The position numbers and the translations under genes are program-made. Below, piece by piece: positions 1 to 11,427 of a stretch of DNA of 64,000 nucleotides; positions within the stretch are counted from its first letter, which is position 1; each line of letters starts with the position of its first letter. The stretch lies in assembly GCF_027533505.1 (NCBI RefSeq), contig NZ_JAPZUB010000010.1:1-64000 (forward strand), written 5' to 3'. The notes below the pieces were generated by a model, which saw nothing but the letters and a program-made list of their open reading frames with translations, made no database searches and was not told where the DNA came from. This stretch comes from Flavobacterium sp. (GTDB lineage: Bacteria > Bacteroidota > Bacteroidia > Flavobacteriales > Flavobacteriaceae).

Positions 1-154
1 GGTTTTATTTTGCCTAACATATTGCCACTATTTTATACTCAAATATACCATTTTTGGCAATAATTATCATCTATTTCTAGCTAAATTTTATTGTAATAAA
101 ATAACAATCAGGCGGTTATTTGTTTTTTAAGGGATGACTAAGTAAACCCTTTAA

Positions 155-576
155 ATGAGAAACTACTTTTTTTTAACCCTTATCTCCATTGCGCTGTTTG
201 TAGTCGCTTTTACATTTTATGTAAAAATTCAAGATGTGTTGTTGGGGACTTCTAACATAGTCTACGGCGCGATGAAAACACAAATTTTTGATTCACTAAC
301 ATTTGGTATTTTATGGGCCGTTTTGCCATTTATCATGAATATGGTTTGGAAAAAAATGGAAGTAAAAAAAAGACAACAAAAATTGTATCTATAGGCCTTA
401 TATTACTTACAGTTTTGCTATTTACAATCACAAAAAGTTTGCTCTTGTCAACAGGCATCCAAACTGTAGAAAGTATTAACTTACCCGGCTATTTCATAGC
501 TGGCACTATCACTGGATTACTAATTATGTACATATATTTAAAGATTACAAAAAGGACTTCCGCGAGTTTAGATTAG
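155..576 (+). pseudogene. small multi-pass membrane protein, reading frame broken by 1-nt indel
   Basis: ORFs 155..394 and 313..576 are hydrophobic and join if one A is added to the A8 run near 364-371 (GTAAAAAAAAG): ...WKKMEVKK | TTKIVSIGLILLTVLL... Confidence 0.55.
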
Positions 577-651
577 CATTGCAAAACCGCGTAGTCTATT
601 CTCCAACTTTTTTAAAAATCGTTTGCTGAAACTCAACCAAAAGAAATACTG

Positions 652-746
652 AACAACGTTTCGTAACAAGGCGAAGTAGCGGATGTAGCAGCACAAATTT
701 TCAATTTAGCACTGAACCCGCCATTTTGCTAAACTGCTGTTATAGG
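652..746. repeat. long imperfect palindrome, attC-like conserved element
   Basis: AACAACGTTTCGTAACAAGGCG...GCGGATGTAGC...GCACTGAACCCGCCATTTTGCTAAACTGCTGTTATAGG: outer arms pair imperfectly (AACAACGTTT with AAACTGCTGTT, CGTAACAAGGCG with CGCCATTTTGCT). Confidence 0.35.
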
Positions 747-1380
747 GTGTTTTTCTTTTTCGCTATTAGTATTGTATGTATGTCAAATTCTGCTTCTGAA
801 ATTTTGTACTTCACTTTAAATGTTTTTATTTCTTCCAATTTGAACTTATTCAGTTGTTCTTTTATGTTGTCCAATTGATAGTAATTAAAATATACTCGTC
901 CGCCACTACCAACTTAAAATCCGATTGGTCTGGCGCTCCTTCTACGAAACTTAAATATATCAAGCCATTGTCCCGTAACAAATCGTAAGAGTTAGATATT
1001 AGTTCTTTGCATTCTGTCTGCGATAAATATGGCAAACAAAATCCGCCAATAATTCCGTCAAATTTCGTGTCAAGAATGTTAATTTGTCGACAGTCCATAA
1101 TAGCAAAACGTGCCGTCGGATTGTTCTGTTTTGCAAGTTCTACCATATTTGGTGCTATGTCAATGCCGAAAATTTCAAAGTCAGGTCTTTTAGATAAAAG
1201 ATATTTTGTAATGTTTCCAGGTCCGCAACCGATTTCCAAAATTTTTGCTTTGGGTTTGTCGATAAAAGTACAGATAAAGTCGTAGGTGTCATTATACAAG
1301 TCCAAATCCATAAACTTGTCTTGGTATAATGAAGCAATTTTGTTCCAAGTGTCAAATGTTTCTTTGTATCTGTCCATCAT
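740..1380 (-). pseudogene. class I SAM-dependent methyltransferase, frameshifted near C-terminus
   Basis: ILEIGCGPGN SAM motif; ORF 862..1380 ends early but the shifted frame continues as YQLDNIKEQLNKFKLEEIKTFKVKYKISEAEFDIHTILIAKKKNTL* to 740 if one A/T is added at 887-890. Confidence 0.65.
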
Positions 1381-1465
1381 TGGTTTGTCGTCTTTTAAAA
1401 TGCCCTATACCATTAAGATATGCCTTATTCGCAAACCTTATGTTCAGTAGATTGCCCCATTAAGA

Positions 1466-1490
1466 ATTACCCCACCTGCCTGGCAGGTTG
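1466..1490. repeat. short perfect hairpin ACCTGCC-T-GGCAGGT
   Basis: ccacctgcctggcaggttg inverted repeat between genes. Confidence 0.4.
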
Positions 1491-1507
1491 CCGCATTGCA
1501 AACTAAC

Positions 1508-2088
1508 TTACTTCTCCCCTTTTGTGCTGCGGGGTTTGTAATTCTTTAAGTATTCGCCTTTCGGGGTGCCGTGATCAAATGAGCTAAACTGCACTGGGAA
1601 AGCGGCTTTTTTTCGCGCTTCATCGGGTGTCCATCCTTCATATTCGATACGATATAACGCCGAATACATTTGCGCACGACCAATGCCATGGTAACAATGC
1701 AAAAGCACCGGATAATTGGTCGAATCATCCATGATGGCAAAAACGTTTTCAAATTTTCCTCATTGGGCACTTGATCCGAGCCGTTGTTGAAGTACTTTAC
1801 GCCTTTTATTTTGGCCACCGCATCGCGTTCGGCAATTAATTCTTCCGGTAATTCAGGATTGTTGATTGTATCGCCCGTACCGGGAAAACGCAAATCGACG
1901 ATGGATTTAATCCCATACGCTTCCACATAGTCTTTGATTTCATCGGGTGGAATTACCCCACTTTTATAAACCTTTCCTTCCGTGATGGCCATAAAATTAT
2001 GGTTGATGTGACGGTCATACACGTATTTTCCGGTAGCCATTAATGCTACGGTAAGAAGAACAAGGCCAATTTTAGTTCGTAAACGCAT
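1508..2088 (-). pseudogene. protein tyrosine/dual-specificity phosphatase, frameshifted
   Basis: N-terminal part in ORF 1546..2088 and catalytic HCYHGIGRAQ (HCx5R) in ORF 1508..1732; joined by +1 T in the T5 run at 1739-1743. Confidence 0.7.
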
Positions 2089-2091
2089 GAC

Positions 2092-4019
2092 TTAGTTGGA
2101 TTTTGAGGTTAGTTTTTTATCAATAATTCGTTCCATATAATCTTGTAAAAAAGCCTTACAGCGCAGTTCCAGCTGGTTCATTTCGGCATTGCGTTGCTTG
2201 ATTAAGTTGGTTTTTAGCGCATAATCGTCTTTATGGTAAAAACCAACAGCCTTTTCCCCATCAAAAGTACAAATATAATTGCCACTCATCATTTGATACA
2301 AATCCGAAGCATACCGCATCACAAACGGTGGCACCTTGGGATCGCCCAAAAGACTTCGGCCCCAGCTGCGAAAGGGTTTGTCGTAACCAATCATATCCAT
2401 GAGCGTTGGGAAAATATCGATTTGCTGCGCCCAATCGCGGTTCACCCCTTTGTAGGTATGCTTAGGGGTATAAAATAAGATAGGAACGGTATGCGCGTAT
2501 TGATCGTTATAGTACAAATCATAGTGAATCAAATTATCGTGATCGGCTACCAATACAAAATTGTATTTTGATACCACGGCTGCTTTTGGGCTGCTTTAAA
2601 AAACTGTTTCAACGCATAATCCGTGTAGCCTATGGTTTGGTGAATGGGACTATCCCCTTTGGGAAACTTCCCTTTGTATTTTTCGGGGACAACATACGGT
2701 TCATGCGAAAAAACCGAAAACAAGGTCGCCATAAACGGTTGCTTTTTGGCCGAGATTGTTCGGTTAAAATACTGGAAAAAGGGTTCGTCCCAAATGCCCC
2801 ATACGCCATCGAAATCGGCATCATTACCGTACTCATTTTTACCGTAATAATGGTCAAAACCTAAAATGTTACTAAACCCTAAAAATCCCATGGAGCCGTT
2901 GGGCGCACTATGAAAAAAGGAGGTGTCATACCCTTCACTATTTAAAATGGAAACCAAGGATTCAATTTTTTGTTTGGGATACGGCGACGAGGTAAAGGCA
3001 TCTTTAAATGAGAGAATGCCCGACAACACCGACGACATCCCGTGAATTGACTTGTATCCATTGGCATAGCCGCGTGTGAAAATCAAACTGTGTTGGGCCA
3101 ACGAATCCACAAACGGCGCATACCCACGGTAGCCGGGAATTTTTTCATGGGTATTGAAAGAACTAATATATTCTCTTCCAAAACTCTCTAAAATCAGCAC
3201 CACAATATTGGGTCGGGTTTGGGGACGGTTTTGGTACTGTTTGATGGGAACAAGTAACGAATCTACTACAGCTTTATCGACCAAGTTCACCTTTTTAAAC
3301 GTATTGGCATTCCAGGTTCGAATGACGGCAAAAGGGGTATTCAACACAAAATCGGCTTGCGAGGCATCGGTCACAAAGCGATTGGCATCAATCATGTTGA
3401 TGGGACGCGTACTTTTACGAAAATCGCCTCGAATCCCACCCACACACAACACACAGACGAGCAAAAAAGTAGCGGTTGAGGCAAAAAAGTATTTTAAAGT
3501 ATATTTTTGTTGATGAGGCTTAACTTTTTGTTTTCCATAGAGATAAATCCATAAAAATAGTAACCCAAAAAACCACACGAAAACATGCCAATAGTTCACC
3601 AAAAAATTCCCCATCAACGCTGCTTTGTTACTTTCATGTTCCAAAATATCCAACGATGCTCGGGTGCTGCGATTGAACGAGTAGCGGTAATACACCAAAT
3701 CCACAAAATTCAATGCATAAAAAAGGGCATTGGTGGAAAAGTATAGTATTTTAAGTCCAAGCTGATACGATTTTCGCGTGTTCACCCCAAAAGGAAGGAT
3801 CGAAAAAACGATAAACAACGCATTGGCATAGAGGATCGCTGTAGTATCAAACGCCAAACCGTGATAGGCCAAGGGAACCAATTCGGTCCAAGACTCGATT
3901 CGAATTAAATTGGGATTATAGGCAAAAAATAAAAAACGAACCCCCATATAAAACAGGTAGGCCAGAAAAATCCTGTATGCCAATACTTTATATTCGTTGT
4001 ACCGCGGAAATCGTTGCAT
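2092..4019 (-). pseudogene. LTA synthase-like membrane sulfatase/phosphoethanolamine-transferase family protein, frameshifted
   Basis: ORF 2547..4019 (TM helices, NIVVLILESFGREYISSF...) continues in ORF 2092..2577 (FVLVADHDNLIHYD) if one T is added at 2557-2560. Confidence 0.75.
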
Positions 4020-4134
4020 AGAAAGGGTTGTCGAAATCGAAGCAAAACTACAAATTTGTATTTTATGGTCGGTATAGATTAAAAATTAATTGTAAAAGCA
4101 GTCGATTTTAATTAATTTGCAAGAAAAATTGACT

Positions 4135-5913
4135 ATGCAAACGATAAGCCGACTATTTGACTTTCCTTACTATCAGTTGTCTAAAAACAACAAAGCCGAT
4201 TGTTTGGTAACCAAGTATGGGAATGAATGGGTTAAAACCTCCACGCAAGAATATATCAACCAAGCCAATACGGTTTCAAGAGCGTTGTTGCGTTTGGGCG
4301 TGAAAAAAAATGATAAAATAGCCCTAATCTCCTCTACCAACCGAACCGAATGGAACATATGTGATATTGGTATTTTGCAAACTGGGGCGCAAACCGTGCC
4401 TATTTATCCGACGATTGCTGCAGAGGATTATGCCTACATCTTAAATCACTCTGAATCGCAATACTGTTTGGTTTCGGATGCTGTCGTTTTTGAAAAAATA
4501 AGTCAAATCCGCAGTCAGGTCCCCCATTTAAAAGAAGTGTATGCCTTTGACGATCTTTCGGATTGTACTTCTTGGAAAAGTTTGTTGGAGTTAGGAGCCG
4601 ATGCTTCCAATCAATCCGAAGTGGAGCAACGCATGAATGAAGTACAAACCACCGATTTGGCTACGATAATTTATACTTCTGGTACCACCGGGAAACCCAA
4701 AGGTGTGATGTTGTCGCATCAAAATATTGTCTCCAATGTGATTGACAGTGCGGAGCGGATTCCTTTTGAAGAAGGAAAGAGTCGTGCCCTTAGTTTCTTA
4801 CCGGTTTGCCATATTTTTGAGCGGATGATATTGTACATTTATCAGTATTACTCCGTTTCCATTTATTTTGCCGAAAACATTGAAAAACTATCGGACAATA
4901 TTAAAGAGGTAAAACCCAATGTATTTTCAGTCGTTCCGCGTTTGTTGGAAAAAGTATACGACAAAATTTACCAAAAAGGAGCCGAATTAACAGGAATCAA
5001 AAAGGCCTTGTTCTTTTGGGCGCTGAATCTTGGGTTGCGTTACGAACCCTATGGCGCTAATGGGGCGTGGTATGAGTTTCAACTCAAATTAGCCCGAAAA
5101 CTCATTTTTAGCAAATGGAAAGAAGGGTTGGGCGGCGAATTGAATGTAATGGTTTCGGGAAGTGCCGCTTTGCAACATCGATTGATTCGTGTATTTGCCG
5201 CAGCAGGAATGCCGGTTATGGAAGGGTATGGTTTGACCGAAACGTCGCCTGTAATCTCCGTAAACGATCAGAAAAACTTTGGATTTAAAGTGGGAAGTGT
5301 CGGACGCGTGATTCCAAATGTTACGGTAAAAATTGCTGAAGATGGTGAGATTTTATGCAAAGGCCCCAATGTCATGATGGGCTATTATAAAGACCCTGTA
5401 TTGACAGGAGAAGTCTTGAAAGACGGATATTTCCACACGGGCGATATAGGAGAAATTGATAAAATGGGCTTTTTGCGCATTACCGATCGTAAAAAGGAAA
5501 TGTTTAAAACCTCTGGAGGAAAATACATTGCGCCACAAATGATTGAAAATGCCATGAAACAATCGTTTTTTATTGAACAAATCATGGTGATTGGCGATGG
5601 TGAAAAAATGCCGGCTGCGTTAATTCAACCGAGTTTTGACTTTATTCGAGAATGGGCTAAACGCCACAATGAAACGGTGGGTACAACCCCAGAAGAAATT
5701 GCTCAAAATCCGCAAGTTAAAGCCCGAATTCAAGAGGAAGTCGATAAAATCAATGAACGTTTTGGAAATTGGGAACGCATCAAAAAATTTGAGCTTACGC
5801 CTACCCTTTGGAGTATTGATGGCGGGGAATTAACCCCTACTTTAAAATTAAAACGCAAGGCCATCAAAGAGAAATACCAGCACCTTTACGATGCTATTTA
5901 TCGGGAGGAGTAA
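4135..5913 (+). CDS. long-chain acyl-CoA synthetase (AMP-binding)
   Basis: IIYTSGTTGKPKGVMLSH and GYGLTET motifs; ATG at 4135. Confidence 0.9.
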   Translation: MQTISRLFDFPYYQLSKNNKADCLVTKYGNEWVKTSTQEYINQANTVSRALLRLGVKKNDKIALISSTNRTEWNICDIGILQTGAQTVPIYPTIAAEDYAYILNHSESQYCLVSDAVVFEKISQIRSQVPHLKEVYAFDDLSDCTSWKSLLELGADASNQSEVEQRMNEVQTTDLATIIYTSGTTGKPKGVMLSHQNIVSNVIDSAERIPFEEGKSRALSFLPVCHIFERMILYIYQYYSVSIYFAENIEKLSDNIKEVKPNVFSVVPRLLEKVYDKIYQKGAELTGIKKALFFWALNLGLRYEPYGANGAWYEFQLKLARKLIFSKWKEGLGGELNVMVSGSAALQHRLIRVFAAAGMPVMEGYGLTETSPVISVNDQKNFGFKVGSVGRVIPNVTVKIAEDGEILCKGPNVMMGYYKDPVLTGEVLKDGYFHTGDIGEIDKMGFLRITDRKKEMFKTSGGKYIAPQMIENAMKQSFFIEQIMVIGDGEKMPAALIQPSFDFIREWAKRHNETVGTTPEEIAQNPQVKARIQEEVDKINERFGNWERIKKFELTPTLWSIDGGELTPTLKLKRKAIKEKYQHLYDAIYREE

Positions 5914-5940
5914 CCGAAAACGAACCCGCATAAGCCGATG

Positions 5941-5980
5941 AAGCACCTATCTTGAAACCTCAAAATAGGTGCTTTTTTTT
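5941..5980. terminator. intrinsic terminator between convergent genes
   Basis: AAGCACCTAT-N14-ATAGGTGCTTTTTTTT. Confidence 0.75.
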
Positions 5981-7907
5981 ACTCATTGGCCCTTGTATTT
6001 ATAGCTTTGGGAAAGGCTACTTGTCTCAAAATGGTCTCAGCCATAGGAACTAAAACATGTTTCTCTTCACGCTTCTTAAGGGGATTCCACAAACGTACTT
6101 CCATTCCTCTTTTACTCATAATGGGAGAAAAATCTATCGCCTCATAAACCCTTTTCTCTTTTGCCTCATAATACTTATCTTTAAATTTTGAGCTGTAGTT
6201 TCGCCCCAACTTCATTTTTGATGCCACAGACAACGCATACACTTGAGGACCGTATTGATAGACAACTTCACCTTGTTGGGTGTAGTGAATTTTAGGAGCC
6301 GTTTTCCATGTAAAAGAGAATGAATCATTCGGTTGAAAAACACGTTGCACCACATAATAATCGCCTTCCGTTCTTATCGTTTCATTGGTTTCAAGTTGAG
6401 ACACCCAATTTGGTTTTCGAAGGTAAAATGTCAATGTAATCGGCGTTGAAGTAGTAACTCGATAAGTAAATGCAAAATTTTGAGGATATTGTGTTTGATT
6501 TTCTAAAATAACCTTTTGTCCTTGCACCTCATACGCTAATCGGAACGGTAGGGGTACATGGATGTAAAGGTGTCCCAATTCATTTTGCATGCCGATATTT
6601 TGAATTAAGTACGGTAAAAAGCGACCCGCATTGGGCGTGCAGCAAACGGCCACGTCTTGATGAACTGCCGAATATTTGTATCGCGTTTGAATCCGATCAG
6701 GTTCCGATTCTCCATTACGTGTTCCGTCCATTACCCACGAATTGTCCGTTTTCAAATAGGCAATCCCTTCATGATTAGGATGACGTGCTCCTAATCCTGC
6801 ATTGAAAAAAAGTTGCTCCATTTGAGCTGCCCATTTCGCTTCGCCCGTTTTTTGTAACAATTGTGCTAAACTGTCCAGTAACTCTTGTAAGGAACAATAT
6901 TCGTATCCAGTATTTGTTGCATCGGCTATACGACCTGCAATCCATTCATCACCAATAGCTCCTCCCGAAGTAGTAATCGACTTGTTGACTTGTTCCAAAT
7001 ACCGTGAAAGCATCAACGAATAGTTGGAAGCATTGGCCGTGTAAGCCGCTACGGCTAATGGTCGAATATGTTCGTACACATGAACTCCATGACCTTGTAA
7101 AGTAAAATCCGGCATTTGAATGCGTTGGAGTTGCGCATCCGACTCCGACTGATTACTGTTGGCATAGGATTGATATAAAAATAACGCATACTGACGGTAC
7201 TCGGGTTGTTTTGTTTTACGATACATATAATCCAATATATCGGTAAAGGTTAACCCATGGGATACACCTCCATTGAAGGCATTGCCTGTATCAAAAGGAT
7301 GCGAATTGCCCATAGGATAATTTTGCATCACATTGGTTACTGCACGCGTTATGGCTTGAAATACCTTTTCATCGCCAGTAGCTTCGTAGTAGGCAACGAG
7401 TCCACGAAGTAAGGTGGTTTTTGCCCAAAGTTCCCCATTCTCTGATTGAAAATTATAACGGGTTTGTGGGTCATAAATACCTAAATAGCCATCTGCATCT
7501 TGTGACGCTAAGATATGTCGAATGTAGGCCGCTACTTTGGGGGAATGGCTCGTATTTTGAGTTAAAAAAACATGGCGAATATACCCGTCCCACCAATTGG
7601 ATTGGGTTTCACTATTCCACCATTTGTATTGATCATCCCCTGCCGCGTCCCCTGATTTTAAATTGCCCAAGTCTTTGGCTTTGCTGTTTTTTCCCAAACG
7701 TTGTGTGGTATAAATTGAATCTTTAAAAAGAGTGGGGACCAACTGATCCAATTGACCAACATAATGCTCTAAATCTTGTTGCATGTACGACAATACCCAT
7801 CCTTGCGGTTGAATACGACCGAACGGTAAAGGCTGAAGTACTTCTGGTTTAAAATTACTTTGGGCGAGGGCAACGGTTGCCCATAAAAAGAAGATTATTT
7901 TTCGCAT
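5979..7907 (-). CDS. GH127/DUF1680-like glycoside hydrolase (beta-L-arabinofuranosidase family)
   Basis: signal peptide; AVCCTPNAGRFLPYLIQN cysteine motif; full-length ORF. Confidence 0.75.
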   Translation of the reverse strand: MRKIIFFLWATVALAQSNFKPEVLQPLPFGRIQPQGWVLSYMQQDLEHYVGQLDQLVPTLFKDSIYTTQRLGKNSKAKDLGNLKSGDAAGDDQYKWWNSETQSNWWDGYIRHVFLTQNTSHSPKVAAYIRHILASQDADGYLGIYDPQTRYNFQSENGELWAKTTLLRGLVAYYEATGDEKVFQAITRAVTNVMQNYPMGNSHPFDTGNAFNGGVSHGLTFTDILDYMYRKTKQPEYRQYALFLYQSYANSNQSESDAQLQRIQMPDFTLQGHGVHVYEHIRPLAVAAYTANASNYSLMLSRYLEQVNKSITTSGGAIGDEWIAGRIADATNTGYEYCSLQELLDSLAQLLQKTGEAKWAAQMEQLFFNAGLGARHPNHEGIAYLKTDNSWVMDGTRNGESEPDRIQTRYKYSAVHQDVAVCCTPNAGRFLPYLIQNIGMQNELGHLYIHVPLPFRLAYEVQGQKVILENQTQYPQNFAFTYRVTTSTPITLTFYLRKPNWVSQLETNETIRTEGDYYVVQRVFQPNDSFSFTWKTAPKIHYTQQGEVVYQYGPQVYALSVASKMKLGRNYSSKFKDKYYEAKEKRVYEAIDFSPIMSKRGMEVRLWNPLKKREEKHVLVPMAETILRQVAFPKAINTRANE

Positions 7908-10069
7908 GAAGTTGTCATGTTAAAGGTTAAATTTCCACCTTCAGTCAAAGAACGAAATGGGATAACTGGAGTTAGTAATGGCAATCCGTTCCATTGATAG
8001 GCTGTAGCGCCGCAGGTATTTGAAGAGAAAGAATCTGCCTTAATTGTTAATGGCTTTTTACCTGTTGTTACGATGGCTTTTTTTACTTGTGGCGCACCCA
8101 AAACAACTTCGCCTGAAGCGGGATTCACCGGATAGAACCCCAAAAGTGTACACAAATACCAAGCACTCATTTGACCGCAATCATCATTTCCAATTAACCC
8201 ATCCGGTTGGGGTTTATGAAATTCATTCATAATACGTTTTAAATACTGGTGTCCTTGCAATGGTCGATCACTGAATGCATATAAATAGGCAATATGATGA
8301 CTTGGCTCATTACCATGGGCATATTGACCAATCATTGCTTCTTGACCAAGAAATTTATTAGGGGCCACAGCAGTTGTTGTAAAAAAAGTATCCAAATGGG
8401 TGGTTAAAGCGGTTTTCCCGCCAAATAAAGCGACCACGCCATTAAGATCATGTTGCGCAGGTGTCCAAAAATATTGCCACGCATTGGCTTCGGTATAATC
8501 ACCCGGATTGTTTAATGGAGAGGTTGCTTTGAGCGGATCAAAAGGAAAACGCCAATTTCCAAATTGATCTTTCCCTCTAAAAAGGTGTGTTTCAGGATCA
8601 AATAAATTACGATAGTACTGACTCCGTTTATAAAATTGGTTCGCGGTTTCGATATCACCAATTAATTGTGCAAAATAGGCCACACACCAATCATCATACC
8701 CACTTTCTAGGGTTCGCGAAACGGATTCGTCGGGAATCAAATCAAATGGATAATACCCAAAGCGGTTATAGACTTCCCAATCGGAATGAATGTGCGAACG
8801 AGTAGACGTTTCCACCATAGCACGCAACGCCCGTTGGGTGTCTATTTGTGCAACACCATTGACATAAGCACTCACAATCATCGGGATGGCATGATTGGCA
8901 ATCATACAATAATTATCTTGCCCCCAAACGGTCCAAATAGGCAAAAACCCTTTGGCTTCATGATGCGCCAGCATGGACTCAACAAGATCGGGAATGATTT
9001 CGGGGGTTATAAGTTGCAATAATGGAAAAGCCGCACGATAGACATCCCAATTGGATAAAGTAGAGTAATATGCCCGATTTACCGCCGTTCGAATCGAATC
9101 ATCCACAGCACGATACTTCCCGTCAACATCAGCCATGTTCATGGGTTGCAATAAAAGGTGGTATAATGCCGTGTAGGCCATCACTTTCTTCGACCGTGGG
9201 GCTTTTAGCGTCAGACGATTCAAATAATTTTCCCAAGTGTCTCGATTGTTAGCATACACCCGTTGAAAATCCCAATGAGGAATCTCCGCCATCAAATTGG
9301 CTTTTGCCCCTTCCACAGCAACCGAAGACAGGGCCACTTTTATTAGCAATTCTTTGGAGGAATCGAGTTGAAAGTCAAAAGCATACAAAGGGGCCTTATC
9401 AGCCTGATTATGAGCAATACTTCGTTTGTTTTGAAAAGGTTTACTAAAGTGAATGGTAAAAAAATAAACTCGATTCACCCAGTTTTGCGTTCGACAATAC
9501 CCACTGATTACAGAGTCATTCTCAATGGTTACTTCACTAGAAATCACGAGCGGTTTTGTTTCTTTTTCATCAAAAACAAATCGAAGTCCGTGACGAAAAT
9601 CAATGCGCACATGGGCCGAACGCGAAGGATAGCGGTATCGATGAAAGGCCACCCGTTCGGAGCAGGTTAAATCGACCGTAACGCCATCATTTTTACGAAC
9701 ATGATACCACCCGGGTTTTCCCTTTTCGGAAGATTTATCATAGGACCTAGCCTTCACTGAATCGGGTTGATGGATGGGTAAAATCAAAATATCACCCAGT
9801 TCATTAATCCCAGTACCGCTGAGGCGTGTTTGTGAAAATCCGAGTAAAAGGGTATCTCGATATTGATACCCGCTGGTATGAGACCACCCCCGATCGCGAT
9901 TATCAGGTCCGGGTTGCACCATTCCAAAAGGCATCGATGGACCGGGAAAAGTATGCCCAGTACCCTCAGTACCTATAAAAACGTTGACGAAGGATGTGGT
10001 CTTCTGTCCAAATAATGAAAAACCTCCCAAAAGTAACCCGAGGAGGAGTAACCATTTTCTTAATTCCAT
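7895..10069 (-). CDS. GH92 family alpha-mannosidase
   Basis: GTGHTFPGPSMPFGMVQPGPD and GNDDCGQMSAWYLCTLLGFYPVNPASG signatures. Confidence 0.92.
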   Translation of the reverse strand: MELRKWLLLLGLLLGGFSLFGQKTTSFVNVFIGTEGTGHTFPGPSMPFGMVQPGPDNRDRGWSHTSGYQYRDTLLLGFSQTRLSGTGINELGDILILPIHQPDSVKARSYDKSSEKGKPGWYHVRKNDGVTVDLTCSERVAFHRYRYPSRSAHVRIDFRHGLRFVFDEKETKPLVISSEVTIENDSVISGYCRTQNWVNRVYFFTIHFSKPFQNKRSIAHNQADKAPLYAFDFQLDSSKELLIKVALSSVAVEGAKANLMAEIPHWDFQRVYANNRDTWENYLNRLTLKAPRSKKVMAYTALYHLLLQPMNMADVDGKYRAVDDSIRTAVNRAYYSTLSNWDVYRAAFPLLQLITPEIIPDLVESMLAHHEAKGFLPIWTVWGQDNYCMIANHAIPMIVSAYVNGVAQIDTQRALRAMVETSTRSHIHSDWEVYNRFGYYPFDLIPDESVSRTLESGYDDWCVAYFAQLIGDIETANQFYKRSQYYRNLFDPETHLFRGKDQFGNWRFPFDPLKATSPLNNPGDYTEANAWQYFWTPAQHDLNGVVALFGGKTALTTHLDTFFTTTAVAPNKFLGQEAMIGQYAHGNEPSHHIAYLYAFSDRPLQGHQYLKRIMNEFHKPQPDGLIGNDDCGQMSAWYLCTLLGFYPVNPASGEVVLGAPQVKKAIVTTGKKPLTIKADSFSSNTCGATAYQWNGLPLLTPVIPFRSLTEGGNLTFNMTTSCEK

Positions 10070-11424
10070 AATGCATTCATTTCTTCAAGGGTTAAATGCT
10101 TGGTTTCGGGTACTTTTTTCCATACAAAAAAGAAAGAAAGCAAACACAGTAACCCAAAAAAGTAAAAAGGAAAAGCGCCATTGAAATACCTATCAATCCA
10201 TACATTTTCTACCATAAACGGAAAAAATTGGGTCACTAAAAAATTGGCAATCCATTGTATAAAAACACTGATAGCCAAGGCTAAACTTCGAATCGAATTT
10301 GGAAAAATTTCAGCCAATAGAACCCAAACAATGGGGCCCCACGAAATACTAAAAGAGGCCATAAAAAGTAGTAAAAAAGGTAGAACAAAGGTTTTTTCCC
10401 ATTCAAAATAAATAAATAGACCTACGGTCAATAAAGCCAAAGCCATTCCAATCGACCCTAAATACAACAACGGTTTCCGACCTTTACGATCCACCCATCG
10501 AATCGCTAAAAGTGTAAAAAATAAGTTGATTACTCCCAAAGTACTCGTTTCCAATAAAGAAGCATCTGTAGCGCTCCCCAAACTCTTAAAAATTTCAGGT
10601 GCATAATACAAAATAGCATTGATTCCTGTTAACTGTTGCAAAAGGGAAAGGCCAATTCCAACGCCTAAAGCCTTTTTATATTTGGGATTTCGTAAAGACT
10701 TCCAAGCTTGTGGACGCTCCGACTGCAGGGATTTTTCGATGTCTTCACGCTCTTTTTGCACATCTTGCTCACTATTAATAGCGTGTAAAACGGTCATTGC
10801 GCTCTGTGCTTTTCCTTGCATGAACAACCAGCGTGGACTTTCGGGAATGAAAAAAATGAAAATGAAAAATAACACCGAGGGAATCAATTCAGAACCAAAC
10901 ATCCAACGCCATCCAACGGTTAAATTCCACTGTGCATTACCTTGTAAGGCAATACCATAATTCACAAAATACACCAAAACAATTCCGATTACAATGGCCA
11001 ATTGGTAATGGCCGACCAGGGCACCTCGACGTTGGGCGGGCGCAATTTCAGCGATATACATCGGTACCACCATGGAGGCCAACCCTACTCCTATCCCGCC
11101 TATAATTCTGTAAATTATAAATTCGGTAAACGTGTCCGGTATTGCGGTTCCAATCGAATTGACAATAAATAAAAGAGCCGCCAGTATCATTGCTTTTTTT
11201 CGGCCCCAACGCGAACTACAGAAATTTGAGATTAAAGCGCCCAGTAAGCATCCCAGCAAGGCACTTGAAATTGCCCAACCCGTTTCCATAGGCGTGAGTG
11301 TAAAGTACCGTGTTAAATCGCCAATTGCCCCTGAGATTACGGCAGTATCATAGCCAAACAACAACCCTCCGAGGGCTGCGCTCAGGGTGATAAACCGAAT
11401 TTTTGTTGAATGTGTTGATTTCAT
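10060..11424 (-). CDS. MFS sugar porter
   Basis: GGLLFGYDTAVISGA, RWGRKKA, PESPRWL, PETK motifs. Confidence 0.92.
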   Translation of the reverse strand: MKSTHSTKIRFITLSAALGGLLFGYDTAVISGAIGDLTRYFTLTPMETGWAISSALLGCLLGALISNFCSSRWGRKKAMILAALLFIVNSIGTAIPDTFTEFIIYRIIGGIGVGLASMVVPMYIAEIAPAQRRGALVGHYQLAIVIGIVLVYFVNYGIALQGNAQWNLTVGWRWMFGSELIPSVLFFIFIFFIPESPRWLFMQGKAQSAMTVLHAINSEQDVQKEREDIEKSLQSERPQAWKSLRNPKYKKALGVGIGLSLLQQLTGINAILYYAPEIFKSLGSATDASLLETSTLGVINLFFTLLAIRWVDRKGRKPLLYLGSIGMALALLTVGLFIYFEWEKTFVLPFLLLFMASFSISWGPIVWVLLAEIFPNSIRSLALAISVFIQWIANFLVTQFFPFMVENVWIDRYFNGAFPFYFFGLLCLLSFFFVWKKVPETKHLTLEEMNALWN

Positions 11425-11427
11425 ACC

